14,876 nt of DNA from an uncultured Micavibrio sp. (GTDB taxonomy: Bacteria > Pseudomonadota > Alphaproteobacteria > Micavibrionales > UBA1664), in assembly GCA_937896295.1 (NCBI GenBank), contig CALBME010000029.1, forward strand, positions 1 through 14,876, read 5' to 3'. Shown in pieces: positions 1 through 6,153 of this stretch. Under the pieces are notes generated by a model, which saw only the letters and a program-made list of their open reading frames with translations, was not told where the DNA came from and did no database searches. Position numbers and translations under genes: made by a program. The first letter of the stretch is position 1. The number at the start of each line of letters is the position of its first letter.

Positions 1-89
1 AATACGTATAAATCCAGCAGCGGGTTTTCCGGTTCGTGAGAAAAACCGCCGCCGCCAATCGCTATAATGGTTTTGTCTTTTTTATCCAT
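1..89 (-). CDS. Peptidase S51 / PepE-like protein, N-terminal fragment
   Basis: Reading the minus strand from the ATG at 89 gives 29 codons before the window ends. They start MDKKDKTIIAIGGGGF and continue with a segment containing EPENPLLD. The hydrophobic beta strand, the GGGGF turn and the E-x-E-N-x-L-L-D segment match my memory of the start of peptidase S51 / alpha-aspartyl dipeptidase-like proteins, which are Ser-His-Glu hydrolases with a class I amidotransferase fold. The catalytic serine lies outside the window, so activity cannot be judged. The gene is divergent from the AT-rich plus-strand genes starting at 183. A TATAAT match on the minus strand (149-144) could be its -10 box. No strong ribosome binding site precedes the ATG. 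Family call moderately sure; exact substrate unknown. Confidence 0.65.
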   Translation of the reverse strand, partial: MDKKDKTIIAIGGGGFSHEPENPLLDLYV

Positions 90-117
90 GAACCGTGCCA
101 ACCAAAATGTATGGATT

Positions 118-148
118 TTGAAAGCATTTTAAGGTTCAACTGTATTAT
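118..148 (+). promoter_or_regulatory. Possible sigma70-type promoter for the AT-rich gene cassette
   Basis: TTGAAA at 118-123 and TATTAT at 143-148 are separated by 19 nt, which is longer than ideal. On the other strand the same place holds TATAAT (149-144), so the intergenic segment 90-182 may carry overlapping divergent promoters. Matches are by eye only. Confidence 0.3.
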
Positions 149-182
149 ATTCCTCCAGTAATTGTAAGGAAAAATACAAAAA

Positions 183-527
183 ATGAATTATCTCTCAAGA
201 TTAAAGGCATGCGCTGCGCTTTTGTTTAAAAAGCACCCGCAAGCAGATGTAACAGACCAGATTTTAAAAACGTCAGATCCGGAAGTTCTCATTACGTGGC
301 TTATGGAAGCTGCCCGACGGATTGAAGGATTTAACCTGACATGCCGTTACGCCGGGCGCTATATATTGAAGCTGAACGTTTTCTCCGGCCACACCTTCAG
401 GGATATTATTCGTTTTGGATCTTATCAAATGGACTTGATGGAACTAATCGTCAGCCAGATAAACCCCAAAGACGTGCTGTTTATACGCGGGCTGAACTTC
501 AAAGCCACGGATTTACCGAGGATGTAG
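183..527 (+). CDS. Unknown protein; probable 5' part of a frameshifted gene
   Basis: This 114-codon reading frame starts at ATG 183, preceded by AAGGA at 166-170 (12 nt spacing, rather long). I do not recognise the protein. Its first ~50 residues look genuinely coding (amphipathic, balanced codon use). From about 335 onward the -1 frame (341-1054) is also open and looks the better coding frame. In the shared stretch the third-position GC of this frame rises to about 60% by rough count, while the other frame stays near 40% like the clearly coding parts on both sides. The simplest reading is one gene of about 290 codons broken by a one-base change near 335-345, with codons after that point spurious. 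The alternative is two genes overlapping by 187 nt. Confidence 0.45.
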   Translation: MNYLSRLKACAALLFKKHPQADVTDQILKTSDPEVLITWLMEAARRIEGFNLTCRYAGRYILKLNVFSGHTFRDIIRFGSYQMDLMELIVSQINPKDVLFIRGLNFKATDLPRM

Positions 528-1054
528 CTAACATCTTTGCAGCAGATGTCGCTTTGAATGTTTACCTGTCAGATTACATGAACGCTTTGGCCCGTTCTGA
601 CTATGAAAGCAGAGGTCAAACATATACGCAGGAACATCGGTCCGATGATATAGTGGTTAAAGGGCCAAATAATCAAGAGGAGAGGCAAGAATTTGGAAGG
701 GTATTTAAAAGAGAGGGAAGGCCTGAGGGAGATTACCATTTTTCTCTTGAGGAAATGAAGCAAGTCTCTAGGGAGTTAAATTTTCAATTTCATGCGCATG
801 GCGTTGGGTTAGGCATAGCTCTGCACAAACAATTAGCGCTTCCAGGTGATAAATTTAATCCGGATGATCAGCCTAAATACGTAACTGCGGCCCGGGCGAA
901 ACTCGGCGCTTTATTTGAAGCGACGGTATCGCGTACAATTACAGATGTGCAGCAAGTGATTGTTCCTGAAGCAAAGGAAAATATGGAGTATGGTAAGGCT
1001 GTTTCCGTCGAACAGTTTTTCTCGTGGTTAAAGGCAGATAAATTCACGCCCTAA
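341..1054 (+). CDS. Unknown 237-aa protein; probable main part of a frameshifted gene
   Basis: The frame is open from just after a TAA at 332-334 to the TAA at 1052-1054. If translated separately it would begin at ATG 341, with GAAGGA at 324-329 about 11 nt upstream. The protein is soluble and charged, with no signal peptide, membrane segment or motif I recognise. Residues about 90-130 are very polar (many Gln, Glu, Arg, Asp). A His-rich motif FHAHGVGLGIALH sits near residue 150. The C-terminal half is helical-looking and ends near FFSWLKADKF. It shares the low GC of the next two genes and is followed after 12 nt by the 140-aa gene, so the three are probably one transcript. Whether the N-terminus belongs to the 183 frame is the main uncertainty. 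A toxin role is conceivable from context only. Confidence 0.6.
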   Translation: MPLRRALYIEAERFLRPHLQGYYSFWILSNGLDGTNRQPDKPQRRAVYTRAELQSHGFTEDVANIFAADVALNVYLSDYMNALARSDYESRGQTYTQEHRSDDIVVKGPNNQEERQEFGRVFKREGRPEGDYHFSLEEMKQVSRELNFQFHAHGVGLGIALHKQLALPGDKFNPDDQPKYVTAARAKLGALFEATVSRTITDVQQVIVPEAKENMEYGKAVSVEQFFSWLKADKFTP

Positions 1055-1066
1055 GGAAATTTAAAA

Positions 1067-1489
1067 ATGTTCGAGATAAATGGATTAAAATTATTATTCA
1101 ATGGCCGTTGCATATACGAAGCCTTAGACAAGATTCAGGAGATAATTTGCCAGGATAGAGAAAAGGCTGTTATCCAATATCGATCTCTCGGGTATGCCCA
1201 GAAATTAGGTTTGATGCAAGGTCCTCATGAAATGTGGCTTCACATTATCAATGCGGATGATTTCAAGCTCATCAATCAGAATGTATTGTGCATTGATAAG
1301 AATGGGCATGAAGTCTGGCGAATCGAATCTCCAGTGAAAAATGATCGCCGTCCGGATTCTTTCATTTACGTCGTTAATAATAAGGACACAAGCGGTAGAT
1401 GGTTAGCCGTGACGCATTTAGGACATGAATGCGAACTGGACATTCACACCGGTAAGCTATCGAACATCCGGCATTACGCGGTGAAATAA
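1067..1489 (+). CDS. Unknown 140-aa protein, possibly immunity-like
   Basis: A small acidic soluble protein. The ribosome binding site AAGGA (1053-1057) overlaps the stop codon of the preceding gene and lies 9 nt before ATG 1067, indicating co-transcription and perhaps translational coupling. The second half has a beta-strand pattern: NVLCIDKNGHEVWRIE, then a strand ending YVVNN, then GRWLAVTHLG and ELDIHTGKL. It resembles a single beta-propeller-like sheet seen in some small proteins encoded beside toxin genes, although I cannot name the family. No signal peptide or membrane segment is seen. GC content is very low at its 5' end (about one third). An immunity or chaperone partner of the upstream product is an inference from order and size. 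Confidence 0.75.
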   Translation: MFEINGLKLLFNGRCIYEALDKIQEIICQDREKAVIQYRSLGYAQKLGLMQGPHEMWLHIINADDFKLINQNVLCIDKNGHEVWRIESPVKNDRRPDSFIYVVNNKDTSGRWLAVTHLGHECELDIHTGKLSNIRHYAVK

Positions 1490-1492
1490 GCT

Positions 1493-2158
1493 ATGGCGTC
1501 TCTAAAATCACATCTCAATATTCCTTTAGACCAGCAGGACTGGACATGGCGTAGAGCTTTTTACGAATTGCTGCCTGCGCATGAGAATTTCGAAATATCC
1601 GGAACGATGGTGAATGAGAAACAGCACACATATCTGGTCGCCATTCCAGTTTATGATCCGGGTTCAGGGAAGGGTCGCTATGCCGCCTTCAAAAACCTGA
1701 TCATTGATTGTATACAGAACCGTTACGGACTATGTCTGATAGTGGAGCGCACGGCCAAAATACCGAGCGCGTTATTGGGGTTTGGTTCTGTCTGGTCGTA
1801 TGCTGAATACGGACATTTAGGCGGTTGTGGCAACGTGCGTGATGATTTTGAGAAGGCCTTTTCAATATCAAGATCCGAGCCGCTTACAGCTGTAGTCTCT
1901 GAAGATAATAACATTATGATTGGCCGTCCGAGCGATGATTTTTTTCCGCCATATGTCAGAGATATGCTTTCAAGCGAAATAAAAAAGCATAAAAACCCCG
2001 CCGATCCCGAATATAATCTGGTCACTACCAAAAAATACGCCATGCCCTACAGCATAGGAATATCAGTAGGGCATAACGCCACGCATGAGGAGAAAATCAA
2101 CATACGCAGGTGCGTTGATTTCTATATGCCGCCCTATCTTCCAGCCGAAATACTTTAA
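1493..2158 (+). CDS. Unknown 221-aa protein, possibly immunity-like
   Basis: Starts only 3 nt after the stop of the 140-aa gene, with a weak ribosome binding site (GGTG about 8-11 nt upstream), suggesting coupling. It is soluble, with no signal peptide. Recognisable blocks are an N-terminal DWTWRRAFYELL (residues ~16-27), a central strand/turn LLGFGSVWSYAEYG (~95-108), a later IGRPSDDFFPPYVRDML (~143-159), and a C-terminal DFYMPPYLP. From memory, the pattern of a Gly-x-Gly-x-Trp-Ser block followed by a Gly-x-Pro-Ser ... Pro-Pro-Tyr-x-Arg block occurs in a family of hypothetical proteobacterial proteins, some near polymorphic toxin genes. I cannot name it with certainty. No catalytic motif is visible. 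It is the last gene of the AT-rich islet. Confidence 0.75.
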   Translation: MASLKSHLNIPLDQQDWTWRRAFYELLPAHENFEISGTMVNEKQHTYLVAIPVYDPGSGKGRYAAFKNLIIDCIQNRYGLCLIVERTAKIPSALLGFGSVWSYAEYGHLGGCGNVRDDFEKAFSISRSEPLTAVVSEDNNIMIGRPSDDFFPPYVRDMLSSEIKKHKNPADPEYNLVTTKKYAMPYSIGISVGHNATHEEKINIRRCVDFYMPPYLPAEIL

Positions 2159-2231
2159 TAGTAAGAATTGCGCTACTTTTTTCAGCGCAGTACCTGCTGT
2201 AAGAGCCGGGATGATCTGGTAGATATGCTGG

Positions 2232-2301
2232 TGCGCCAGGAAGTAAGGCGCATTTGTACAATCACTCTGATTGCATGCGTGTAGCGGAGGATTCAATCAG
2301 A
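2232..2301 (+). repeat. Two inverted repeats in the 3' region of the cassette
   Basis: TGCGCC (2232-2237) pairs with GGCGCA (2247-2252) across a 9-nt loop. TCTGATTG (2266-2273) pairs perfectly with CAATCAGA (2294-2301) across a 20-nt loop. With the terminator at 2307-2328 this makes three successive stems after the last cassette gene. They could form a structured 3' UTR or a small RNA. Nothing else is seen in the 190-nt gap. Confidence 0.4.
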
Positions 2302-2306
2302 AAGCT

Positions 2307-2330
2307 AAAGCCGCCTTCGGGCGGCTTTTC
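2307..2330. terminator. Bidirectional intrinsic terminator with UUCG loop
   Basis: AAAGCCGCC (2307-2315) and GGCGGCTTT (2320-2328) form a perfect 9-bp stem capped by TTCG, the very stable C(UUCG)G tetraloop. On the plus strand it is followed by TTTTCTTTT, a good U-tract for the AT-rich cassette. On the minus strand a shorter T run serves the convergent permease gene ending at 2349. Confidence 0.85.
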
Positions 2331-2348
2331 TTTTGGCCGGAGCCTTCG

Positions 2349-3329
2349 TCACGACAGAAAACGCGTCGCTGCGGCATAGTAAAGGGGAATGCCCAGACTG
2401 ATGTTGAACGGAAACGTCAGGGCAAGTGACATCGGCAGATAGATGGCGATCCTGGCCTCGGGCAGGGCCAGCCGCATGGCGGCCGGAACCGCGATGTAAG
2501 AGGCGCTGGCGCATAACACGGTGAACAGCATGCCCGTCCCGACATCAAGGCCCAGTGCGTAACTGGTGGCAAGGCCGGCCAGCCCGCCGATCAGCGGCAT
2601 ATAGAGGCCGAACATGACCAGCGACAGTGTAAAGTCCCGTAAGTGCTGCAGGTTCCGGGCCACCAGAAGGCCCATATCGAGAAGGAACAGGCACAGGACG
2701 CCCTGAAAGGGGCCGACCAGGAACGCCTCCACCTTTTCCATACCCGGCTCGCCCGTAATCCACCCGATCAGGAAAGACCCGGACAGAAGCAGGATGGACC
2801 CGTTCGTCAGGATATCACGGCTTAGTCTTTTATCCTTATCCGGGTGCTGCGTCTCCGGCGATGTGCGGTGCGCAATGAAAAGCCCGGATACGATCGCGGG
2901 CGCCTCCATCAATGCAAGAACGGCAACGATGTATCCTGCGTAAACCACGCCGTTCGTGTTCAGGAACGATGTGGCGGTGACAAAAGTGACCATGCTGATG
3001 GAGCCGTAATGCGCCGCAATCGCGGCCGCGGTGGCCTTGTCGATATGGCTGGTCAGGCGTAACAGGCCATAGGCAAGAAAGGGCTGTAAGAGGCCGATGC
3101 CCACGCCGGCGGCCATGGTACCCCAGACCTGCGGCGTAAACTGGTCTGTGTTCGCGATGGCGACGCCGCCTTTGAAACCGATGGCCATCATCAGGTACAA
3201 CGAAAGATAACGGCTGATGCTTTCGGGAATTTCCAGATCCGACCTGATGATGCCGGCCAGGATGCCAAGGGCAAAAAATAAAATCGGCGGCGAAAGAAGG
3301 TTTTGGGTGAATAAATCGAACAGGGTCAT
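2349..3329 (-). CDS. SbtA-like sodium-dependent bicarbonate permease (DUF897)
   Basis: A 326-aa polytopic membrane protein of about ten transmembrane segments, resembling the SbtA/DUF897 family that imports bicarbonate with sodium. Visible family signatures are GFKGGVAI (residues 51-58), AAHYGSISMVTFVTATSF (105-122), ASASYIAVPAAMRLALPEA (274-292) and TFPFNISLGIPLYY (305-318). The two Ala/Ser/Tyr-rich blocks lie in equivalent positions of the two halves, as expected for an inverted-repeat transporter. A polar cytoplasmic loop (about 155-172) separates the halves. The start ATG has GGAG 7 nt upstream. The length is slightly short compared with cyanobacterial SbtA. No gene for the PII-like partner SbtB lies next to it, so regulation may differ. 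A -35-like TTGTCA (3382-3377, minus strand) lies about 50 nt upstream, with only a weak -10. Transport of bicarbonate is inferred from the family. Confidence 0.85.
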   Translation of the reverse strand: MTLFDLFTQNLLSPPILFFALGILAGIIRSDLEIPESISRYLSLYLMMAIGFKGGVAIANTDQFTPQVWGTMAAGVGIGLLQPFLAYGLLRLTSHIDKATAAAIAAHYGSISMVTFVTATSFLNTNGVVYAGYIVAVLALMEAPAIVSGLFIAHRTSPETQHPDKDKRLSRDILTNGSILLLSGSFLIGWITGEPGMEKVEAFLVGPFQGVLCLFLLDMGLLVARNLQHLRDFTLSLVMFGLYMPLIGGLAGLATSYALGLDVGTGMLFTVLCASASYIAVPAAMRLALPEARIAIYLPMSLALTFPFNISLGIPLYYAAATRFLS

Positions 3330-3404
3330 AAGGGCGCTCCATTAAAACGCCGATATGAAACACAATTCATCAGGATTGACAAAATTGATTGTTTAAATAA
3401 AGTC

Positions 3405-3421
3405 TATGAGAAATACTCATA
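3405..3421. repeat. Short dyad upstream of the permease gene
   Basis: TATGAG (3405-3410) and CTCATA (3416-3421) are perfect inverted repeats spaced by 5 nt, upstream of the minus-strand permease gene and adjacent to the htpX terminator. It could be an operator or merely part of the terminator region. Confidence 0.25.
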
Positions 3422-3451
3422 AAGACAGCCGGATAGAACCCGGCTGTCTTT
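3421..3451 (-). terminator. Intrinsic terminator after htpX
   Basis: AAAGACAGCCGG (3421-3432) and CCGGCTGTCTTT (3440-3451) form a perfect 12-bp stem with a 7-nt loop, just past the stop of htpX at 3475. The downstream T-run is short (TTT then ATGAG), but the stem is long and self-contained. A small GCATG/CATGC dyad (3452-3467) sits between the gene and this hairpin. Confidence 0.75.
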
Positions 3452-3474
3452 GCATGTTTCTGCATGCACTGTGC

Positions 3475-4311
3475 CTAAATCGAAGACATCCTGCGCAGGG
3501 CCGCAATGCGGTTACCCGTATTCGGGTGCGTGGAAAACAGATTGTCGACCTTGCGCGTATGCAGGGGGTTGATGATGAACATATGCGCCGTCGCCGGGTT
3601 TTTTTCAGCGGCGGGATTGTCAATCCGCGTTGAATACAGCTCCAGTTTTTCCAGTGCCCCGGCAAGTGCCATGGGGTCGCCGCAGATATCCGCGCCGGTC
3701 TTATCGGCACTGTATTCGCGCGTACGCGAAATGGCCATCTGCACCAGCATGGCGGCCAGCGGCGCGATGATCATCATGGCAAGCCCGGCGATGGGGTGCC
3801 CGCCTTCCTTGTCATCGTTTTGCCCGCCGCCAAAAAACGCGCCGAAATTGGCGATCATGGATATGGCGCCCGCAATACACGCCGTGACTGTCATGATAAG
3901 CGTGTCACGGTTTTTGATATGGGCCAGTTCATGGGCGACCACACCGGCAAGCTCGCGCTCGCTTAAGATATCCATCAACCCGGTATTCACCGCCACGGCG
4001 GCATTCTGCGGATTTCGTCCCGTGGCGAAGGCGTTGGGCTGGGGGCTGTCGATGATGTAAACCCTGGGCATGGGAAGCCCCGCGCGCTGCGCAAGCTGAC
4101 GGGTCATGTCGTATAGCGGCCCGCGATCCACGGGCTGCGCGCCATACATTTTGAGGACGATCTTATCGGAAAACCAATAGGACCCCACGTTCATGGCAAT
4201 GGCGGCCGCCAGCGCGACCATCATGCCCGTCTGCCCCCCGATGGCCCAGCCGATCCAGCCAAACAGGGCTGTCAGCAGGGAAAGAAGAAGTCCGGTTTTA
4301 AGTATGTTCAT
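3475..4311 (-). CDS. htpX: Membrane zinc metalloprotease HtpX
   Basis: A 278-aa M48B protease that degrades damaged or misfolded inner-membrane proteins. The N-terminus has two membrane segments (about residues 5-25 and 28-46). The zinc site HELAH is at 127-131. The third ligand is probably E199 in the TREYSAD motif (197-203). Two further hydrophobic segments (about 138-160 and 172-193) lie between them, as in the family. The HPNTGNRIAAL ending (262-272) is the usual HtpX tail. Length is normal (280-290 aa). It follows terC by 11 nt, with AGGAGG 6 nt before its ATG overlapping the terC stop region, so the two genes are one transcript. A Gly/Asp-rich insertion between membrane segments (about 161-171) is typical. 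A role in envelope quality control is well supported by family. Confidence 0.95.
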   Translation of the reverse strand: MNILKTGLLLSLLTALFGWIGWAIGGQTGMMVALAAAIAMNVGSYWFSDKIVLKMYGAQPVDRGPLYDMTRQLAQRAGLPMPRVYIIDSPQPNAFATGRNPQNAAVAVNTGLMDILSERELAGVVAHELAHIKNRDTLIMTVTACIAGAISMIANFGAFFGGGQNDDKEGGHPIAGLAMMIIAPLAAMLVQMAISRTREYSADKTGADICGDPMALAGALEKLELYSTRIDNPAAEKNPATAHMFIINPLHTRKVDNLFSTHPNTGNRIAALRRMSSI

Positions 4312-4322
4312 TGTATTCCTCC

Positions 4323-5306
4323 TTATGAAATCGCTTGGTCTTTGCGTGTCTTAAGCAATGAAAAGACGATGCCGGAAGCAAGGATCAGCAGGGTGATGGA
4401 CAAGGACAGGGCGGGGTCCATCTTGCCCACCATCTGGTTCCAGAAGATTTTGCCCCCGATAAAAATCAGCACAGCCGAAAGGGCGTATTTCAGGTAAACA
4501 AACCGGTGCATCATCGCGGCCAGCGCGAAATACAGAGCGCGCAGGCCCAGAATGGCAAAGATGTTGCTGGTATAGACGATGTAAGGGTCGGTCGTGATGG
4601 CAAAGATCGCGGGGACGGAGTCGACCGCAAACACGATGTCCACGAATTCCACCATCAGAAGGGCCAGGAACAACGGCGTGGCATAGCGAACCAGTTTCCC
4701 GGTTTTGGGGTCTTCCTTTTGAATAAAGAATTTCTCTTCATGCAGGGTGTCGGTCACGCGCATGTGGCGGCGCATGAACTTGACCAGAATGTTGTCGCCC
4801 ATGCTTTTCTGATGACCGCTGGCAAACAGCATTTTGATACCGGTAAGCACCAGGAAGCCGCCGAAAAGGTACAGGACCCAGCTGAACTGGCTGACCAGCG
4901 TGGCGCCAAGGCCGATCATCAGGCCGCGCAGGACGATCACCCCCAGAATTCCCCAGAACAGCACGCGGTGCTGATATTTCTGCGGAACCGCGAAATACGA
5001 GAAAATAAGAGAGATCACAAAAATATTATCGAGCGCGAGCGTCTTTTCGACAAAGAAGCCGGTCATGTAATTCATCCCGGAATCCTCGCCCATTTCCCAC
5101 CAGATCCAGCTGCCGAACAGGACGGCGATCAGGATGTACCCGCCGCTCATCCACAGGCTTTCCTTGGCGCTGATAACGTGGTTGTCCTTGTGCAGCACGC
5201 CGAGATCGAGAATGAGCAGCGTGGCAACGATGCCGGCAAACATAAACCAGACCCATGCCTCCTTACCCAGAAAGTCAGCGGTCAGAAAATCCATAAGCAT
5301 ATTCAT
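4323..5306 (-). CDS. TerC/Alx family integral membrane protein
   Basis: A 327-aa protein with about nine membrane segments, homologous to TerC and to E. coli Alx, which are linked to tellurite resistance and manganese export. Conserved acidic positions lie within membrane segments: D34 in LDLGVLH, E87 and D93 in FVEKTLALDNIFV, and E220, D223 and D229 in VEFVDIVFAVDSVPAIFA. The motif TSNIFAILGLRALYFAL (246-262) is the usual family signature. A charged cytoplasmic loop (about 163-208) carries no domain I recognise. The ATG at 5306 has AAGGGG 9 nt upstream; later Met codons at positions 3 and 5 are less well placed. I saw no yybP-ykoY-type manganese riboswitch in the short upstream space, unlike E. 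coli alx. It is co-transcribed with htpX. Metal specificity here is unknown. Confidence 0.9.
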   Translation of the reverse strand: MNMLMDFLTADFLGKEAWVWFMFAGIVATLLILDLGVLHKDNHVISAKESLWMSGGYILIAVLFGSWIWWEMGEDSGMNYMTGFFVEKTLALDNIFVISLIFSYFAVPQKYQHRVLFWGILGVIVLRGLMIGLGATLVSQFSWVLYLFGGFLVLTGIKMLFASGHQKSMGDNILVKFMRRHMRVTDTLHEEKFFIQKEDPKTGKLVRYATPLFLALLMVEFVDIVFAVDSVPAIFAITTDPYIVYTSNIFAILGLRALYFALAAMMHRFVYLKYALSAVLIFIGGKIFWNQMVGKMDPALSLSITLLILASGIVFSLLKTRKDQAIS

Positions 5307-5342
5307 ACGCGCAATCCCCTTACGTGCGATAAAAATGGAAGA

Positions 5343-5368
5343 CGCATCCCGCCGGGTGGCGGGATGCG
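5343..5368 (-). terminator. GC-rich hairpin between the zinc-ribbon gene and terC
   Basis: CGCATCCCGCC (5343-5353) and GGCGGGATGCG (5358-5368) form a perfect 11-bp stem with a 4-nt loop. In the minus direction the T-run begins only about 8 nt later (CATTTTTAT), so it may be a weak terminator, an mRNA-stabilising stem or an attenuator. It decides how strongly terC-htpX is read through from the upstream genes. Confidence 0.6.
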
Positions 5369-5380
5369 GTGATGGCCGGA

Positions 5381-5680
5381 TTAGTCAAAAATATCCAGAA
5401 GCTTTGACATCTTGCTCTTCTTGTAACCGTGGCGGCGATAATCATCGTCGTCATACCGGTCATCATCATAGTCGTGACGCTTGTGACGCGCCTGCGGGCG
5501 TGCTTCATACTGGGGCGGCAGATCGTTCGCCGCCTCTTCCTTGATAAGGGCGATCAGTTTTTCCAGCTCGCCCTTGTCCAGCCACACGCCCCCGGTTGTG
5601 GGGCAGACATCGATTTCGATGCCATGGCGGTGGATCTGGCGCATAGGTGAGCCGTCAATCGGGGAAACAAGCAAAGACAT
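5381..5680 (-). CDS. TFIIB-type zinc-ribbon-like protein with lost cysteines
   Basis: A 99-aa protein. Residues 1-45 match the small zf-TFIIB domain whose usual form is C-P-x-C ... C-P-x-C-G-G-x-W-L-D-x-G-E-L. Here the first pair is replaced by S6 and D9 (VSPIDGSPM). The second keeps only C26 (CPTTGGVWLDKGELEKLI), so at most one of four zinc-binding cysteines remains. The Gly-Gly-x-Trp-Leu-Asp-x-Gly-Glu-Leu core is intact, implying that the fold or a partner surface is kept while zinc binding is probably lost. A basic, proline-containing linker leads to an unusual tail rich in Asp, Tyr, Arg and His (about 66-86), then KKSKMSKLLDIFD. AAAGGA lies 8 nt before the ATG. The start is 2 nt past the stop of the DUF465-like gene, so the two are translated together. 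Function unknown. Confidence 0.8.
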   Translation of the reverse strand: MSLLVSPIDGSPMRQIHRHGIEIDVCPTTGGVWLDKGELEKLIALIKEEAANDLPPQYEARPQARHKRHDYDDDRYDDDDYRRHGYKKSKMSKLLDIFD

Positions 5681-5682
5681 GG

Positions 5683-5928
5683 TTAGAATCCTTTCTTTGG
5701 TTTATCGAAATAATGAATGGCGCGAACCGGTACCGGCGCACGCTGTGGCTGAGACGGCGCAAGACTTGCACGGATGATGCTTTCCATGCGGTCTTTGAGC
5801 GCCAGGCGGATTTTTTTGAGTTTTATGAGTTTAAATCGATCAGGCCATGGCCGTGACTGTTCAGCCTCAATTTTGTGCTGAAGCCGTAACGATCGATAGA
5901 GCAGAGATGTAAAGAGTCTAACTGACAT
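5683..5928 (-). CDS. DUF465 (YdcH-like) small helical protein
   Basis: An 81-aa protein. Residues 14-53 form a helical hairpin ending in LIKLKKIRLALKDRM, matching the DUF465/YdcH signature LKKxKLxLKDxI. The function of this widespread family is unknown. The frame stays open upstream to 6024, but the ATG at 5928 is chosen because AAAGGAGG sits 5 nt before it and the family motif then falls at the expected distance from the start. The C-terminal 28 residues (Pro/Arg-rich, ending KKGF) extend beyond the usual domain. It is the first gene of a pair with the zinc-ribbon-like protein, whose ribosome binding site lies inside its last codons. Its leader overlaps, on the opposite strand, a possible 54-codon ORF. 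Confidence 0.75.
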   Translation of the reverse strand: MSVRLFTSLLYRSLRLQHKIEAEQSRPWPDRFKLIKLKKIRLALKDRMESIIRASLAPSQPQRAPVPVRAIHYFDKPKKGF

Positions 5929-5953
5929 TCCATCCTCCTTTACGTTAGACGTT

Positions 5954-6118
5954 ATGAGGAGATCTGGTGTCAGAAAAAAAGAAATGACCAACACCGGGAA
6001 CTCCCCGATGCGGTCCGACATCACGATAGAAGCCTATCGTCAGAGGGGCCCGGCCCGCTTCATGAACAAGATGTATGACGGGCCTGATCCAATTTCAATA
6101 CGAAACGGACAATATTAA
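5954..6118 (+). CDS. Possible 54-aa small protein, opposite strand
   Basis: From ATG 5954 to TAA 6116-6118 the plus strand is open for 54 codons. The most protein-like part is SDITIEAYRQRGPARFMNKM followed by YDGPDPISIRNGQY. Third codon positions in the middle are mostly G or C, as in neighbouring genes of this GC-rich genome. An internal ATG at 5984 would give 44 aa. Neither start has a convincing ribosome binding site. The ORF is divergent from the DUF465-like gene (26 nt apart) and faces the end of the LysR gene. It contains both hairpins described for the same segment. I do not recognise the protein. It could instead be chance coding within a structured leader. Confidence 0.4.
   Translation: MRRSGVRKKEMTNTGNSPMRSDITIEAYRQRGPARFMNKMYDGPDPISIRNGQY
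6023..6084. repeat. Two hairpins in the leader of the DUF465-like gene
   Basis: ACGATAG (6023-6029) pairs with CTATCGT (6034-6040) across a 4-nt loop. GGCCCG (6052-6057) plus TCAT (6060-6063) pairs with ATGA (6075-6078) plus CGGGCC (6079-6084), with a 2-nt bulge. They lie about 100-160 nt upstream of the DUF465-like start on the minus strand, and inside the small plus-strand ORF. They could be a regulatory RNA structure for either strand. Confidence 0.4.
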
Positions 6119-6153
6119 AAAAAACAATAAAAGAGGCAGGTTTATAAGAATAA

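Noticed and set aside
335..527. Programmed -1 ribosomal frameshifting to join the two cassette frames
   Set aside because: The frames are in the right relation for a -1 shift, but I found no X-XXY-YYZ slippery heptamer in the correct register in the overlap.
2200..2300. tRNA-like remnant (GGTAGA and TTCAATC segments)
   Set aside because: The segments resemble D-loop and T-loop sequences, but the flanking bases do not pair into T or acceptor stems.
4506..5372. Long plus-strand ORF of 288 codons opposite terC
   Set aside because: It is antisense to a clear membrane-protein gene with conserved motifs. Its His/Gln/Asp-rich composition is what the complement of hydrophobic codons yields.
5307..5380. 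yybP-ykoY manganese riboswitch before terC
   Set aside because: Only 74 nt are available, one simple hairpin is seen, and none of the conserved loop motifs are present.
5929..6024. N-terminal extension of the DUF465-like gene to an ATG at 6024
   Set aside because: The ATG at 5928 has a near-perfect ribosome binding site, and the extension overlaps hairpins and resembles no family N-terminus.
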